Assembly (NCBI GenBank): GCA_910587595.1
Contig: CAJULQ010000004.1
Span: 103,695-167,694, forward strand
Direction: 5' to 3'
From: an uncultured Christensenellaceae bacterium
GTDB taxonomy: Bacteria; Bacillota; Clostridia; Christensenellales; Pumilibacteraceae
Length of the DNA stretch: 64,000 nt
Part shown: positions 51,380 through 58,130 of the stretch, one piece after another
Layout: each line of letters starts with the position of its first letter
Numbering within the stretch: the first letter of the stretch is position 1
Translations under genes and position numbers: made by a program
Notes under the pieces: generated by a model
What the model was told of the DNA's origin: nothing
Database searches by the model: none
The model's input: only the letters and a program-made list of their open reading frames with translations

Positions 51380-53032
51380 ATGAGAAGAATAGGGAAATGG
51401 TGCGGCTTGTTGCTGGCGATCTGTTTGTGCCTTTCGTCGGCGGTCGCTTGCGGCAAGGATAAGGAAGAACAAACAACGCCCGAATACACGGTCACGTACG
51501 ACGTAAACGGCGGCGTGCTGACCGGCCCCGCCTCGGTTAAGGCCAAAAAGGGCACAACGGTAACGTTGCCCGCGGCCGAAAACAGCGGCTATTTGTTAGA
51601 CGGTTGGTATGCGGGCGAAACGCTTGCCGGCAAGGCGGGCGAGGCGTATACCGTGCATGGTGACGTAACGCTCAAAGCGCATTGGAGCAAAGAGCAAGCG
51701 CCCGACCTCAGCGCGCAATACGCGGCCGAAAACCGCGCGCGTGCGCTCGAATACGCCAAGCTGATCCGCGAAAAATATTGGAACGCCGACACGCAGCTTT
51801 CCAAGCTGACGCCGAGCGGCGGCAAGCCCTTTTTGTGGCCGTACACCGAGCAAGTGAGCATGGCCAACGCGGTGTTCGAACTGCTCACGCCCCAAGACCA
51901 AGACTACGAGATGTTCAAAGCCTATCTGGAACAGACGTTAGAGGGCTTGCGCTACTACCGCGTGTCTGACGTGCGGGTGGAAGAAGGGCAATCGTGGAAC
52001 AACGATGCGCACGTTTTGGCGGCGTACGGCGAAAACGACGGCACGGCGAACAGCTACGCGATCTACAATTCGGGGCGCAACGACAGCGCCAAAGACAGCG
52101 TGAATGCGGGCATGGACGGCATCTTTTTCGACGACAACATTTGGGTGGCCAAAGAATTTTACTACGCGTATCGCAATTTGGGCGATCAAAAGTATCTCAA
52201 CGAGGCCGTGAATATCGTAAATTGGATCATCGGCGAGGGGTACGAAACCACCAAGGGACTCAACGGCATTTATTGGAAGTGGGCGGCCAAATTCTTGCAT
52301 GCGGGCGTGACCAACGACAACTTGAATGCGTCGCTCAATGCGTGCTCCAGCGCGCCCACGGGCATGATGCTCGTAAAACTGTATAACGCCATGGGCGAGG
52401 GCGACAACGCTGCGAAGTTTGCCGCCGTTCGCAACAATTACTTGAGCACGGCGCGCAGTTTGTATAACTTTTTGTGGAACACGTTGCGTGACGAGAACGA
52501 CAACATCTTACGCGATAAGATCTTTGTAAACAAGAAAGGCGAAGATCTGGTGCCCGGCACCGTGGATCAGCAAAAGTTGCCGTATAACACGGGCACGTAT
52601 ATGACGTTGGGCGCCGAACTGTATAACAATGCGGTGCAAACGGGCAATACCGCCGCCGCCGAGCTGTACCGCACGCGCAACGCGCAAGTGGCCGACGGGT
52701 CGGATCGCGTGTTTGCCAACACCGAGGCGGTGAAAGGGCAGTATTCGTATAACAGCAACAGTTGGTTCACTTCGTTCTTGTTGGAGGGATATATAGACTT
52801 GTTGCCGCAAGACGAAAACTGCAAAGTGTATATCGAGCACATGCGCAGTTCGTTGGATTACGGCTGGAAAAACAACCGCGCCGACGACGGCTTGGTAGCG
52901 CCCGCTTGGGTAGTGGGCTGGACGGCACACCCCGATATGGGCCCCAATTCGGAAGGGAACGGTCGGCAGATCTTGTTGCAGTCGGCCAACGCGCACTGCT
53001 ACGCCATGTTGGCGCGCCATTACGCCGCGTAA
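51380..53032 (+). CDS. GH76 endo-alpha-1,6-mannanase lipoprotein with InlB-type repeat
   Basis: A 550-aa lipoprotein (lipobox SSAVACGKD, Cys24). Residues ~36-103 are an InlB B-repeat/Listeria-Bacteroides-type module (YTVTYDVNGGVLTG ... GYLLDGWYAGETLAG ... GDVTLKAHW), probably an adhesion spacer. Residues ~110-550 are GH76 with the catalytic Asp pair in IFFDDNIWVAKEFYYAYR (Asp251/252) and YNTGTYMTLGAELYNNA. It has inserts relative to the shorter paralogue (for instance DVRVEEGQSWNNDAH). It is the last gene of the mannan operon and ends before a bidirectional terminator. Confidence 0.92.
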   Translation: MRRIGKWCGLLLAICLCLSSAVACGKDKEEQTTPEYTVTYDVNGGVLTGPASVKAKKGTTVTLPAAENSGYLLDGWYAGETLAGKAGEAYTVHGDVTLKAHWSKEQAPDLSAQYAAENRARALEYAKLIREKYWNADTQLSKLTPSGGKPFLWPYTEQVSMANAVFELLTPQDQDYEMFKAYLEQTLEGLRYYRVSDVRVEEGQSWNNDAHVLAAYGENDGTANSYAIYNSGRNDSAKDSVNAGMDGIFFDDNIWVAKEFYYAYRNLGDQKYLNEAVNIVNWIIGEGYETTKGLNGIYWKWAAKFLHAGVTNDNLNASLNACSSAPTGMMLVKLYNAMGEGDNAAKFAAVRNNYLSTARSLYNFLWNTLRDENDNILRDKIFVNKKGEDLVPGTVDQQKLPYNTGTYMTLGAELYNNAVQTGNTAAAELYRTRNAQVADGSDRVFANTEAVKGQYSYNSNSWFTSFLLEGYIDLLPQDENCKVYIEHMRSSLDYGWKNNRADDGLVAPAWVVGWTAHPDMGPNSEGNGRQILLQSANAHCYAMLARHYAA

Positions 53033-53051
53033 AAGAAAACAACGCATAAAA

Positions 53052-53085
53052 AAAACGCCCCCGCCGTGTTCGGTAGGGGCGTTTT
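53052..53085. terminator. Bidirectional intrinsic terminator
   Basis: AAAACGCCCC and GGGGCGTTTT form the stem with an inner CCG/CGG pairing; it lies between convergent genes ending at 53032 (+) and 53103 (-). Confidence 0.88.
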
Positions 53086-53102
53086 GTTTTAGGCGCGTAT
53101 GA

Positions 53103-54452
53103 TTAGGTATCGAACCGTACCGTAAAAGTACTGCCTTTTTGCGGCTCGCTTTGCACGGTGATGTCCCAGCCCGACGCTTTGCAAATTTTTTTGACCACGG
53201 CCAGCCCCAAACCGAACCCGCCGTTTTTGCCGTTGTGCGATCTGTCCACCGTGAAAAAGCGCGAAAACACTTTGGGGATATTTTCGGGGGCGATGCCGAT
53301 GCCCGTGTCGGCCACCGACAGTAGGCAAGGCGTTACGGTAACGGTAACGGCGCCGCCGTCGCGGTTGTATTTTATGGCGTTGCGCACCAGATTGCCCAAT
53401 ATCTCGCTGAGCAGTTCATGGCGGCTTTGCAAGATCACGTTGTCCTCGATGTTTTGGATAAGGCGGATATTTCGCTTGTCGGCGGCGGGGCGGAGCGCTT
53501 GCAATGTTTCTTTGGCCAGCGCCGAAAGATCCACGGCATACGAGGGGAGCGACTCGGTGTCTATTTTATTATAGTTTATGATACACGCGATAAGATCGAT
53601 GAGTCGTTCGCTTTGCGTCAAAACGGTTTGATACGCTTGTTGTTTTTGCCCCTCACTTAAGCCGCCCGCTTGCAAAAGTTCGGCATAGCCGTGTATGGAC
53701 GTGAGCGGGGTGTTCATTTCGTGCGTAACGTTCGAAATAAACTCGTCTTTGGAGGCGCGCGCCTTTTCGGCCGCCTCTTGTTCGGCTTGCAACGCTTGCA
53801 TTTGCGACCGCAAGTTGCGGTTGCGCTCGTTGAGAATGTCGGCCACGGGTTGCAGTTCGGCGCATTCGGCCGTCACCGTTCGGCTGTCTACGGCTTGGGC
53901 GGCCAATTTTTTTACGGGGTTTAGTATAAAGTGCGACGCGGCCGTGGCCACCACCGCGCTGAGCGCCAGCATGACGCCCGAAAACAGCGCCAAAAGGGGG
54001 AGCGTGCGCGCGAATATGCGCCAATCCGAATCGGTGAACACGGCCACGCGCACCAAATAGTCGCCGTTGAAATTCTTGCAAAAGTACACCATGTTTTTGC
54101 CGAGGGTGGAACTGCCGCGCACGGCAAATCCCTCGCCCTCGAACACCGCGCTTTGGATCTCGGCGCGGTCGGCGTGGTTGGCGTCGGCGTTTTGCGCCAA
54201 GCTGTCGGCCAGCACGTTGCCTTGCGCGTCCATAAACGTGACGCGCGCGCCGTTGAGCTTTTGCGAAAAGTCTTTGGCCCCTTGCTCGTCTAACGCGTAG
54301 GCGGCGGGGTCGAAAGCGTTCATATACACGCGCAAAAAGCGCTTGCTGTCGTCTATGGAAGATTGATAGTAGGCTTGCGTGGACGCCACACCGAACGTGA
54401 GCACGCACACCAGCGTTATGCCGAGCGACAGCAGCCAAATTCGCCATTTCAT
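53103..54452 (-). CDS. Sensor histidine kinase, PhoR-like
   Basis: A 449-aa membrane kinase: an N-terminal helix (IWLLSLGITLVCVLTFGVAS), an extracytoplasmic sensor domain of ~130 residues, a second helix (TLPLLALFSGVMLALSAVVA), a HAMP-like linker, then HisKA with the phospho-acceptor His in FISNVTHEMNTPLTSIHGYA and HATPase_c (NLVRNAIKYNRDGG, DTGIGIAPENIPKVFSRFF, GGFGLGLAVVKKI). Its start overlaps the response-regulator stop (ATGA). The phosphate-sensing assignment rests on the neighbouring Na/Pi cotransporter gene; other envelope signals are possible. Confidence 0.9.
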   Translation of the reverse strand: MKWRIWLLSLGITLVCVLTFGVASTQAYYQSSIDDSKRFLRVYMNAFDPAAYALDEQGAKDFSQKLNGARVTFMDAQGNVLADSLAQNADANHADRAEIQSAVFEGEGFAVRGSSTLGKNMVYFCKNFNGDYLVRVAVFTDSDWRIFARTLPLLALFSGVMLALSAVVATAASHFILNPVKKLAAQAVDSRTVTAECAELQPVADILNERNRNLRSQMQALQAEQEAAEKARASKDEFISNVTHEMNTPLTSIHGYAELLQAGGLSEGQKQQAYQTVLTQSERLIDLIACIINYNKIDTESLPSYAVDLSALAKETLQALRPAADKRNIRLIQNIEDNVILQSRHELLSEILGNLVRNAIKYNRDGGAVTVTVTPCLLSVADTGIGIAPENIPKVFSRFFTVDRSHNGKNGGFGLGLAVVKKICKASGWDITVQSEPQKGSTFTVRFDT

Positions 54453-55090
54453 AGTTTATACCCCACGCCGAACACCGTTTCTATCGCCACGCCCGCCTTT
54501 CGTAGCCGCGCCACGTGGTTGTCGAGCGTGCGCGTTTCGCCGCCGTCGTATCCCCACACCGCCGTGAGCAGTTTTTCGCGCGAAAGCACTTTGCCCGCGT
54601 TTTCCAAAAAGCAACGCAACAGTTCGAACTCTTTGCGGTTGAGCGCCGTGTCTTGCCCGTTTATGCGGCACGCCATGGTGTCGGTGTTTAGAGTAACGTT
54701 GCCCGCTTTGAGCACGGCGCTTTGTTGCCGTCCGCGCAGCCGCGCGTTTACTCTGGCCGTGAGTTCGAGCACCGAAAAAGGCTTGGCGATGTAATCGTCG
54801 GCGCCCAAGTTCAGCCCGCGTACTTTGTCTTCCTCTTTAGACAGCGCCGAAAGCAGTATGCACGCCGCGTCGGGGTAAACGCGCTTAAGGTGTTGCAACG
54901 CGTCTAATCCGTTGCCGTCGGGCAGCATGATGTCGAGCAGCGCCACGTCGGGGCGATCGTTTATGAGCGCCGCCGTAAATTCCGCCAACGTGCCGAAAAC
55001 GGCGCATTGCGCCCCGTTCAGTTCGAGCGCTACCTTTACAAGCCCGCTGATGCTTTGGTCGTCTTCCAAGATAAACACTTTGCCTTGCAT
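54449..55090 (-). CDS. Response regulator, OmpR/PhoB family
   Basis: A 213-aa regulator with a receiver domain (VFILEDDQSISGLVK; phospho-acceptor Asp in VALLDIMLPDGNGLDAL; switch Lys in DDYIAKPFSVLEL) and a C-terminal winged helix (LNRKEFELLRCFLENAGKVLSREKL split around residue ~150; WGYDGGETRTLDNHVARLRK). The start is ATG 55090 with GGAGG; the frame opens at 55138 but overlaps the promoter. It has its own promoter (55112-55140) besides possible read-through from the Na/Pi gene upstream. It may bind the direct repeats at 56908-56928. Confidence 0.93.
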   Translation of the reverse strand: MQGKVFILEDDQSISGLVKVALELNGAQCAVFGTLAEFTAALINDRPDVALLDIMLPDGNGLDALQHLKRVYPDAACILLSALSKEEDKVRGLNLGADDYIAKPFSVLELTARVNARLRGRQQSAVLKAGNVTLNTDTMACRINGQDTALNRKEFELLRCFLENAGKVLSREKLLTAVWGYDGGETRTLDNHVARLRKAGVAIETVFGVGYKL

Positions 55091-55111
55091 GCGTTGCCTC
55101 CTATTATATTC

Positions 55112-55140
55112 AGTATAACCGAGCGGAGAAAAAAACACAA
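55112..55140 (-). promoter_or_regulatory. Promoter of the response regulator (TTGTGT-17-TATACT)
   Basis: Minus-strand TTGTGT (55135-55140) and TATACT (55112-55117) have a 17-nt spacer; a GGAGG ribosome-binding site and the ATG at 55090 follow. Confidence 0.7.
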
Positions 55141-55164
55141 CGGTTTTGCGCGGTGTAGCTCCCG

Positions 55165-56841
55165 TTATGCGGCGGCGCGTCCGCGTATCGTTTTGGCCAC
55201 ATTCACATAGTGGTCGGCTATCCGCTCTAAGTTAGCCGATAAAGAGAGATACTGCGCGCCCACTTCGGGCGAACATTCGCCCTCGCCCAATCGCCGTATG
55301 TGCGTTTGCGTCAGTTGCTCGGTGAGCGCGTCTATGCTCTCTTCGGTTTGCAAAGCGCGTTGCAACGCCGCCGTATCGTCGTTGCGGTAGGCGGCCAGCG
55401 CGTCGGCAAACAAACGGTTGATCGCGTCTTGCAAGCGGCGCACTTCTTCCACTGCTTGCGGCGAAAAGGCGGCGTTTGCTTGTAGCAAATGATCGGCGTA
55501 TTCGGTGATGTTTTCCGCATAGTCGCCCACGCGTTCGAGATCGGACACCGAGCGGATGGCCGCGGTAAGAAACAATCTGTCTTTTTCGCCGAGGTCGGCC
55601 TTTAGCAAGCGGGCAATAAAGCCGTGCAACGTTGTGCGCAAATAGTCGAGCTGTTGCTCGTTGGCGCAAAATTGTTCGGCGTGCTCGTTTTGCAACGTGC
55701 AAATGCGGTCGCACGCCAAATTGCAGTTTTCGTTGGCGATCTCGGCCATGCGCAAGATCTCGTTTTTGGTTTGTTGCACGGCCAACGGCGGGGTGGATAG
55801 CATGTGCTCTTCCACATAGCAACAGTGCGGCGTTTGCTCGTTTGCGGTGGGCGCCTTATCGGGCACGATCTTGCAAACAAGTTTAACGAGCGGATTGGTG
55901 AGCGGCAACACGAATAGCACCGTGCACACGTTGAAAACGGTGTGGAACATGGCCAACTGCAGTTGGGGCGCGCGGGGGAACAACTTACTAAACAGTTCGC
56001 CGTAGCCCGTGTGCCCCAAGCGCAAGCATAGCCCCACCGCCGTGAACACCGCCGCGCCGCCCACGTTAAACAGCAAGTGGATAAGCGCCGTGCGCTTGGC
56101 ATTGCGCGTGCTGGTAAGACCGGCCAACAGCGCGGTGATACACGTGCCCACGTTAGACCCCATGGTGATATAAATGCCTTGCTCCAGCGTGATAAGCCCC
56201 GACACCGTCATGGCGATCACCATAGAGGTCATCACCGACGAGCTTTGCAACAGCGCCGTTAAGAGCGCGCCCACCGCCAAGAGCAAAAAGGGGTTTTCGA
56301 ACGTGGCCAAAAACAGCCGCACTTGTTCGCGCTCGGAAAAATACGCCATGGCGTTGCTCATCATGGAAAGCCCCGCAAACAGCATGCCGAACCCCGCCGC
56401 AATGCCGCCCGCGTGTTGCCACTTGTCTTTTTTGGCAAACGTGCGGATAAACGCGCCCACGCCCGCAAAGGCGGCGAATATCACCGAGGTGGAAACAGTG
56501 TTTTTGCCGAAAAGGCCGAGCGCCACCAATTGCCCCGTTACGGTGGTGCCCACGTTGGCGCCGAAAATCACGGCGGCCGCTTGCGTGAGCGTTAAAATCC
56601 CCGCGTTTACAAACCCGATCACCATAACGGTGGTGGCGCTCGAACTCTGAATGGCGGCGGTGGTCACCGTGCCCACGCCCACGCCCACCAACTTGCTTTT
56701 GCCCGTCTTGGCAAAAAGCGCTTTCAGTTTCTTACTGCCCAAAGCCTCCAAATGCGAACTCATCATCGAGCATGCGATCAAAAAAATTCCCACGCCCGCA
56801 AACAGCGTTAATAAAGACGTTGCGACCTCGGCGGCTTGCAT
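55165..56841 (-). CDS. Na/Pi cotransporter with C-terminal PhoU-like domain
   Basis: A 558-aa membrane transporter (NptA/PF02690 type). It has two inverted hydrophobic repeats bearing the Q-S-S-S motif (TTAAIQSSSATTVMVIGF and TALLQSSSVMTSMVIAM), then from residue ~340 a cytoplasmic helical PhoU-like domain (NEILRMAEIANENCNL, RVGDYAENITEYADHL). It takes up phosphate using the sodium gradient. The start is ATG 56841 (AAGGAGG upstream); the frame opens at 56910, inside the promoter. It is transcribed ahead of the PhoB/PhoR-like pair, and repeats resembling a Pho box sit upstream of its -35. Confidence 0.93.
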   Translation of the reverse strand: MQAAEVATSLLTLFAGVGIFLIACSMMSSHLEALGSKKLKALFAKTGKSKLVGVGVGTVTTAAIQSSSATTVMVIGFVNAGILTLTQAAAVIFGANVGTTVTGQLVALGLFGKNTVSTSVIFAAFAGVGAFIRTFAKKDKWQHAGGIAAGFGMLFAGLSMMSNAMAYFSEREQVRLFLATFENPFLLLAVGALLTALLQSSSVMTSMVIAMTVSGLITLEQGIYITMGSNVGTCITALLAGLTSTRNAKRTALIHLLFNVGGAAVFTAVGLCLRLGHTGYGELFSKLFPRAPQLQLAMFHTVFNVCTVLFVLPLTNPLVKLVCKIVPDKAPTANEQTPHCCYVEEHMLSTPPLAVQQTKNEILRMAEIANENCNLACDRICTLQNEHAEQFCANEQQLDYLRTTLHGFIARLLKADLGEKDRLFLTAAIRSVSDLERVGDYAENITEYADHLLQANAAFSPQAVEEVRRLQDAINRLFADALAAYRNDDTAALQRALQTEESIDALTEQLTQTHIRRLGEGECSPEVGAQYLSLSANLERIADHYVNVAKTIRGRAAA

Positions 56842-56874
56842 ACCTTTGGCGTCCTCCTTGTGTGTTCGCTTTCG

Positions 56875-56903
56875 AGTATAGCATGCCCGTGTAATAAACA
56901 AAG
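56875..56903 (-). promoter_or_regulatory. Promoter of the Na/Pi cotransporter gene (weak -35, TATACT)
   Basis: Minus-strand TATACT (56875-56880) with a poor -35 (TTTGTT, 56898-56903) at 17 nt. A weak -35 with adjacent direct repeats suggests activator dependence. Confidence 0.6.
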
Positions 56904-56907
56904 GACG

Positions 56908-56928
56908 CAAAATGTAACAAAAATGTAA
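56908..56928 (-). promoter_or_regulatory. Pho-box-like direct repeats
   Basis: On the minus strand TTACATTTTTG is followed directly by TTACATTTTG, an 11-nt periodic direct repeat placed just upstream of the -35. PhoP/PhoB-type regulators bind 11-nt-spaced direct repeats (TTAACA-like in B. subtilis). Assignment is inferred. Confidence 0.6.
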
Positions 56929-56969
56929 AAAAGAAACATTTTCTTATAAAACGTTTCTTTTTGTAGGTT

Positions 56970-57275
56970 TTATTCTTTGGTCACGGCGTCTATCATGTGA
57001 TCGATAGCCGCCGCCAACGCTTGCTTTTTGTCGGGCGGCAAGGCTTGCAACCGCGCTACGGTGCGCTCTATGCTGTGCGTTGCGGTTTTGCAAGCGTCCT
57101 CTTGTTGCAACCCCAGCGCGTTTTCTATGGCTTGCATGGTATCTATGCGCGGATTTTTCGTATAGCCGCGGAAGATGTCGCGCAAAGTGCCTATCGGAAT
57201 ATGTGCCTTTTCTGACAATTCCATTTGCGTAATCCCGTTTTCTTTCATGTATTTTTTGATTTCGCCTATTGTCAT
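56970..57275 (-). CDS. XRE-family HTH transcriptional regulator
   Basis: A 101-aa protein with an N-terminal Cro/C1 helix-turn-helix (MTIGEIKKYMKENGITQM, SEKAHIPIGTLRDIFRGYTK) and a helical tail ending VARLQALPPDKKQALAAAID. Its -10 box (TATAAT, 57282-57287) ends exactly 6 nt before the ATG, so the mRNA is predicted to be leaderless. It faces two cysteine-rich small genes, and the shared intergenic region has four AAATCSG-type elements, so it probably controls itself and them. Confidence 0.85.
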   Translation of the reverse strand: MTIGEIKKYMKENGITQMELSEKAHIPIGTLRDIFRGYTKNPRIDTMQAIENALGLQQEDACKTATHSIERTVARLQALPPDKKQALAAAIDHMIDAVTKE

Positions 57276-57281
57276 ATAACA

Positions 57282-57309
57282 ATTATACTTGAAAAATCGG
57301 GAATTTCAA
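57282..57309 (-). promoter_or_regulatory. Promoter of the XRE gene (TTGAAA-16-TATAAT), leaderless geometry
   Basis: Minus-strand TTGAAA (57304-57309) and TATAAT (57282-57287), 16 nt apart, overlapped by an AAATCGG element (57294-57300). The ATG lies 6 nt downstream. Confidence 0.75.
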
Positions 57310-57408
57310 ACTTTTCTGTATCAGAAACATTGACAAATCCGATATTTCGTAGTATAACTATATTACCAAATCGGAAAAATCCGATTTCGTTGACAAAAAA
57401 TCGGATTT
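57294..57408. promoter_or_regulatory. Cluster of AAATCSG/CSGATTT operator elements
   Basis: AAATCGGGAATTT (57294-57306), AAATCCGATATTT (57335-57347), an 8-4-8 palindrome AAATCGGAAAAATCCGATTT (57368-57387) and AAATCGGATTT (57398-57408). They cover both divergent promoters, which suits repression by the adjacent XRE protein. Confidence 0.7.
57330..57358 (+). promoter_or_regulatory. Promoter of the cysteine-rich gene pair (TTGACA-17-TATAAC)
   Basis: TTGACA (57330-57335) and TATAAC (57353-57358) are separated by 17 nt, with an AAATCCGATATTT element in the spacer. Confidence 0.75.
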
Positions 57409-57424
57409 AACAAAGAGGGTGTTC

Positions 57425-57703
57425 ATGCCAAAACAAAGATGTTGCCATTGCATGCATTATTCGCGTTACTATACCAAGGGGCAAATCAAATTCAATTCCA
57501 CCAAGCACGGTTGGTGCGTGCAGTGCGCCGCCGTGAAAAAGTTTTCGGACACATGCGAAAAGTTCCGCGGCCGACCGTATCGCAAGCGGATGACCTACTA
57601 TGCACAAATCACGTTGCACCGACTGTTAAACGAGCTTACGGCGTTGCGCCAAGCGGTGGAAGACGAGCAACCGTATGAAAGCGAGGACAATGCGCTTTTG
57701 TGA
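57425..57703 (+). CDS. Small cysteine-rich protein, paralogue 1
   Basis: A 92-aa protein of unknown family, start ATG 57425 (AGAGGG upstream). The N-terminal half has CCHCMHYSRYYTKGQIKF, then WCVQCAAVKKFSDTCEKFRG, i.e. a C-x2-C ... C-x2-C ... C arrangement that could hold zinc. The C-terminal half is a helix (LHRLLNELTALRQAVEDEQ). Aligned with the next gene it shares C-x-H-C-M-H, Y-T-K, W-C/W-L-C and DTCE(K/R)F-x2-RP. No signal peptide. Controlled, it seems, by the divergent XRE regulator. Confidence 0.72.
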   Translation: MPKQRCCHCMHYSRYYTKGQIKFNSTKHGWCVQCAAVKKFSDTCEKFRGRPYRKRMTYYAQITLHRLLNELTALRQAVEDEQPYESEDNALL

Positions 57704-57826
57704 TCCTTTCGGCATGTTTCGGCCTATTTTTACACTTTTCTGCATTTTTCTTCATTTTGTGGCTTTTTACGGCATTTTGCGACATTAGCGTGTAAAACGT
57801 ATTCATTCTATAAAAGAGGTGTTTTT

Positions 57827-58084
57827 TTGACAAGGGGACAGAGCACGGCGCCCGTCTGTAAACATTGTATGCACGGGCAAAAAGTATATACCAAATGGTT
57901 CACCGAATTTTTGGACGCCAAAAAGTGGCTGTGCGCGTGCACGCAAGCGTTCGTGTTGCCCAAAGATACATGCGAACGGTTTGCGCCTCGTCCCGCATGT
58001 TTACCCGATCTTTCGGCGCAACGGTTTGCGGCGGCGCAAACGGACGCGCGGACAGTGTTTGCCTATTTGCGCGCGCACAAATAA
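57827..58084 (+). CDS. Small cysteine-rich protein, paralogue 2
   Basis: An 85-aa protein; TTG start with AGAGGTG 5 nt upstream. PVCKHCMHGQKVYTKWF and WLCACTQAFVLPKDTCERFA repeat the layout of the preceding gene (CxxCMH, YTK, C-x-C, DTCE-x-F-x2-RP), so the two arose by duplication. The C-terminal part differs (AQRFAAAQTDARTVFAYLRA). Function unknown; probably metal-binding. It lies 123 nt after its paralogue across a T-rich gap. The convergent LTA-synthase-family gene ends 46 nt away. Confidence 0.65.
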   Translation: MTRGQSTAPVCKHCMHGQKVYTKWFTEFLDAKKWLCACTQAFVLPKDTCERFAPRPACLPDLSAQRFAAAQTDARTVFAYLRAHK

Positions 58085-58118
58085 AAAAGGCGCGTCGCTT
58101 TTTGCAACGCGCGCTTTC
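58084..58118 (-). terminator. Intrinsic terminator of the LTA-synthase-family gene
   Basis: On the minus strand GCGCGT-N11-ACGCGCC is followed by TTTTTTATT, 13 nt downstream of the stop at 58131. Confidence 0.75.
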
Positions 58119-58130
58119 GGCGGGGGGGGA

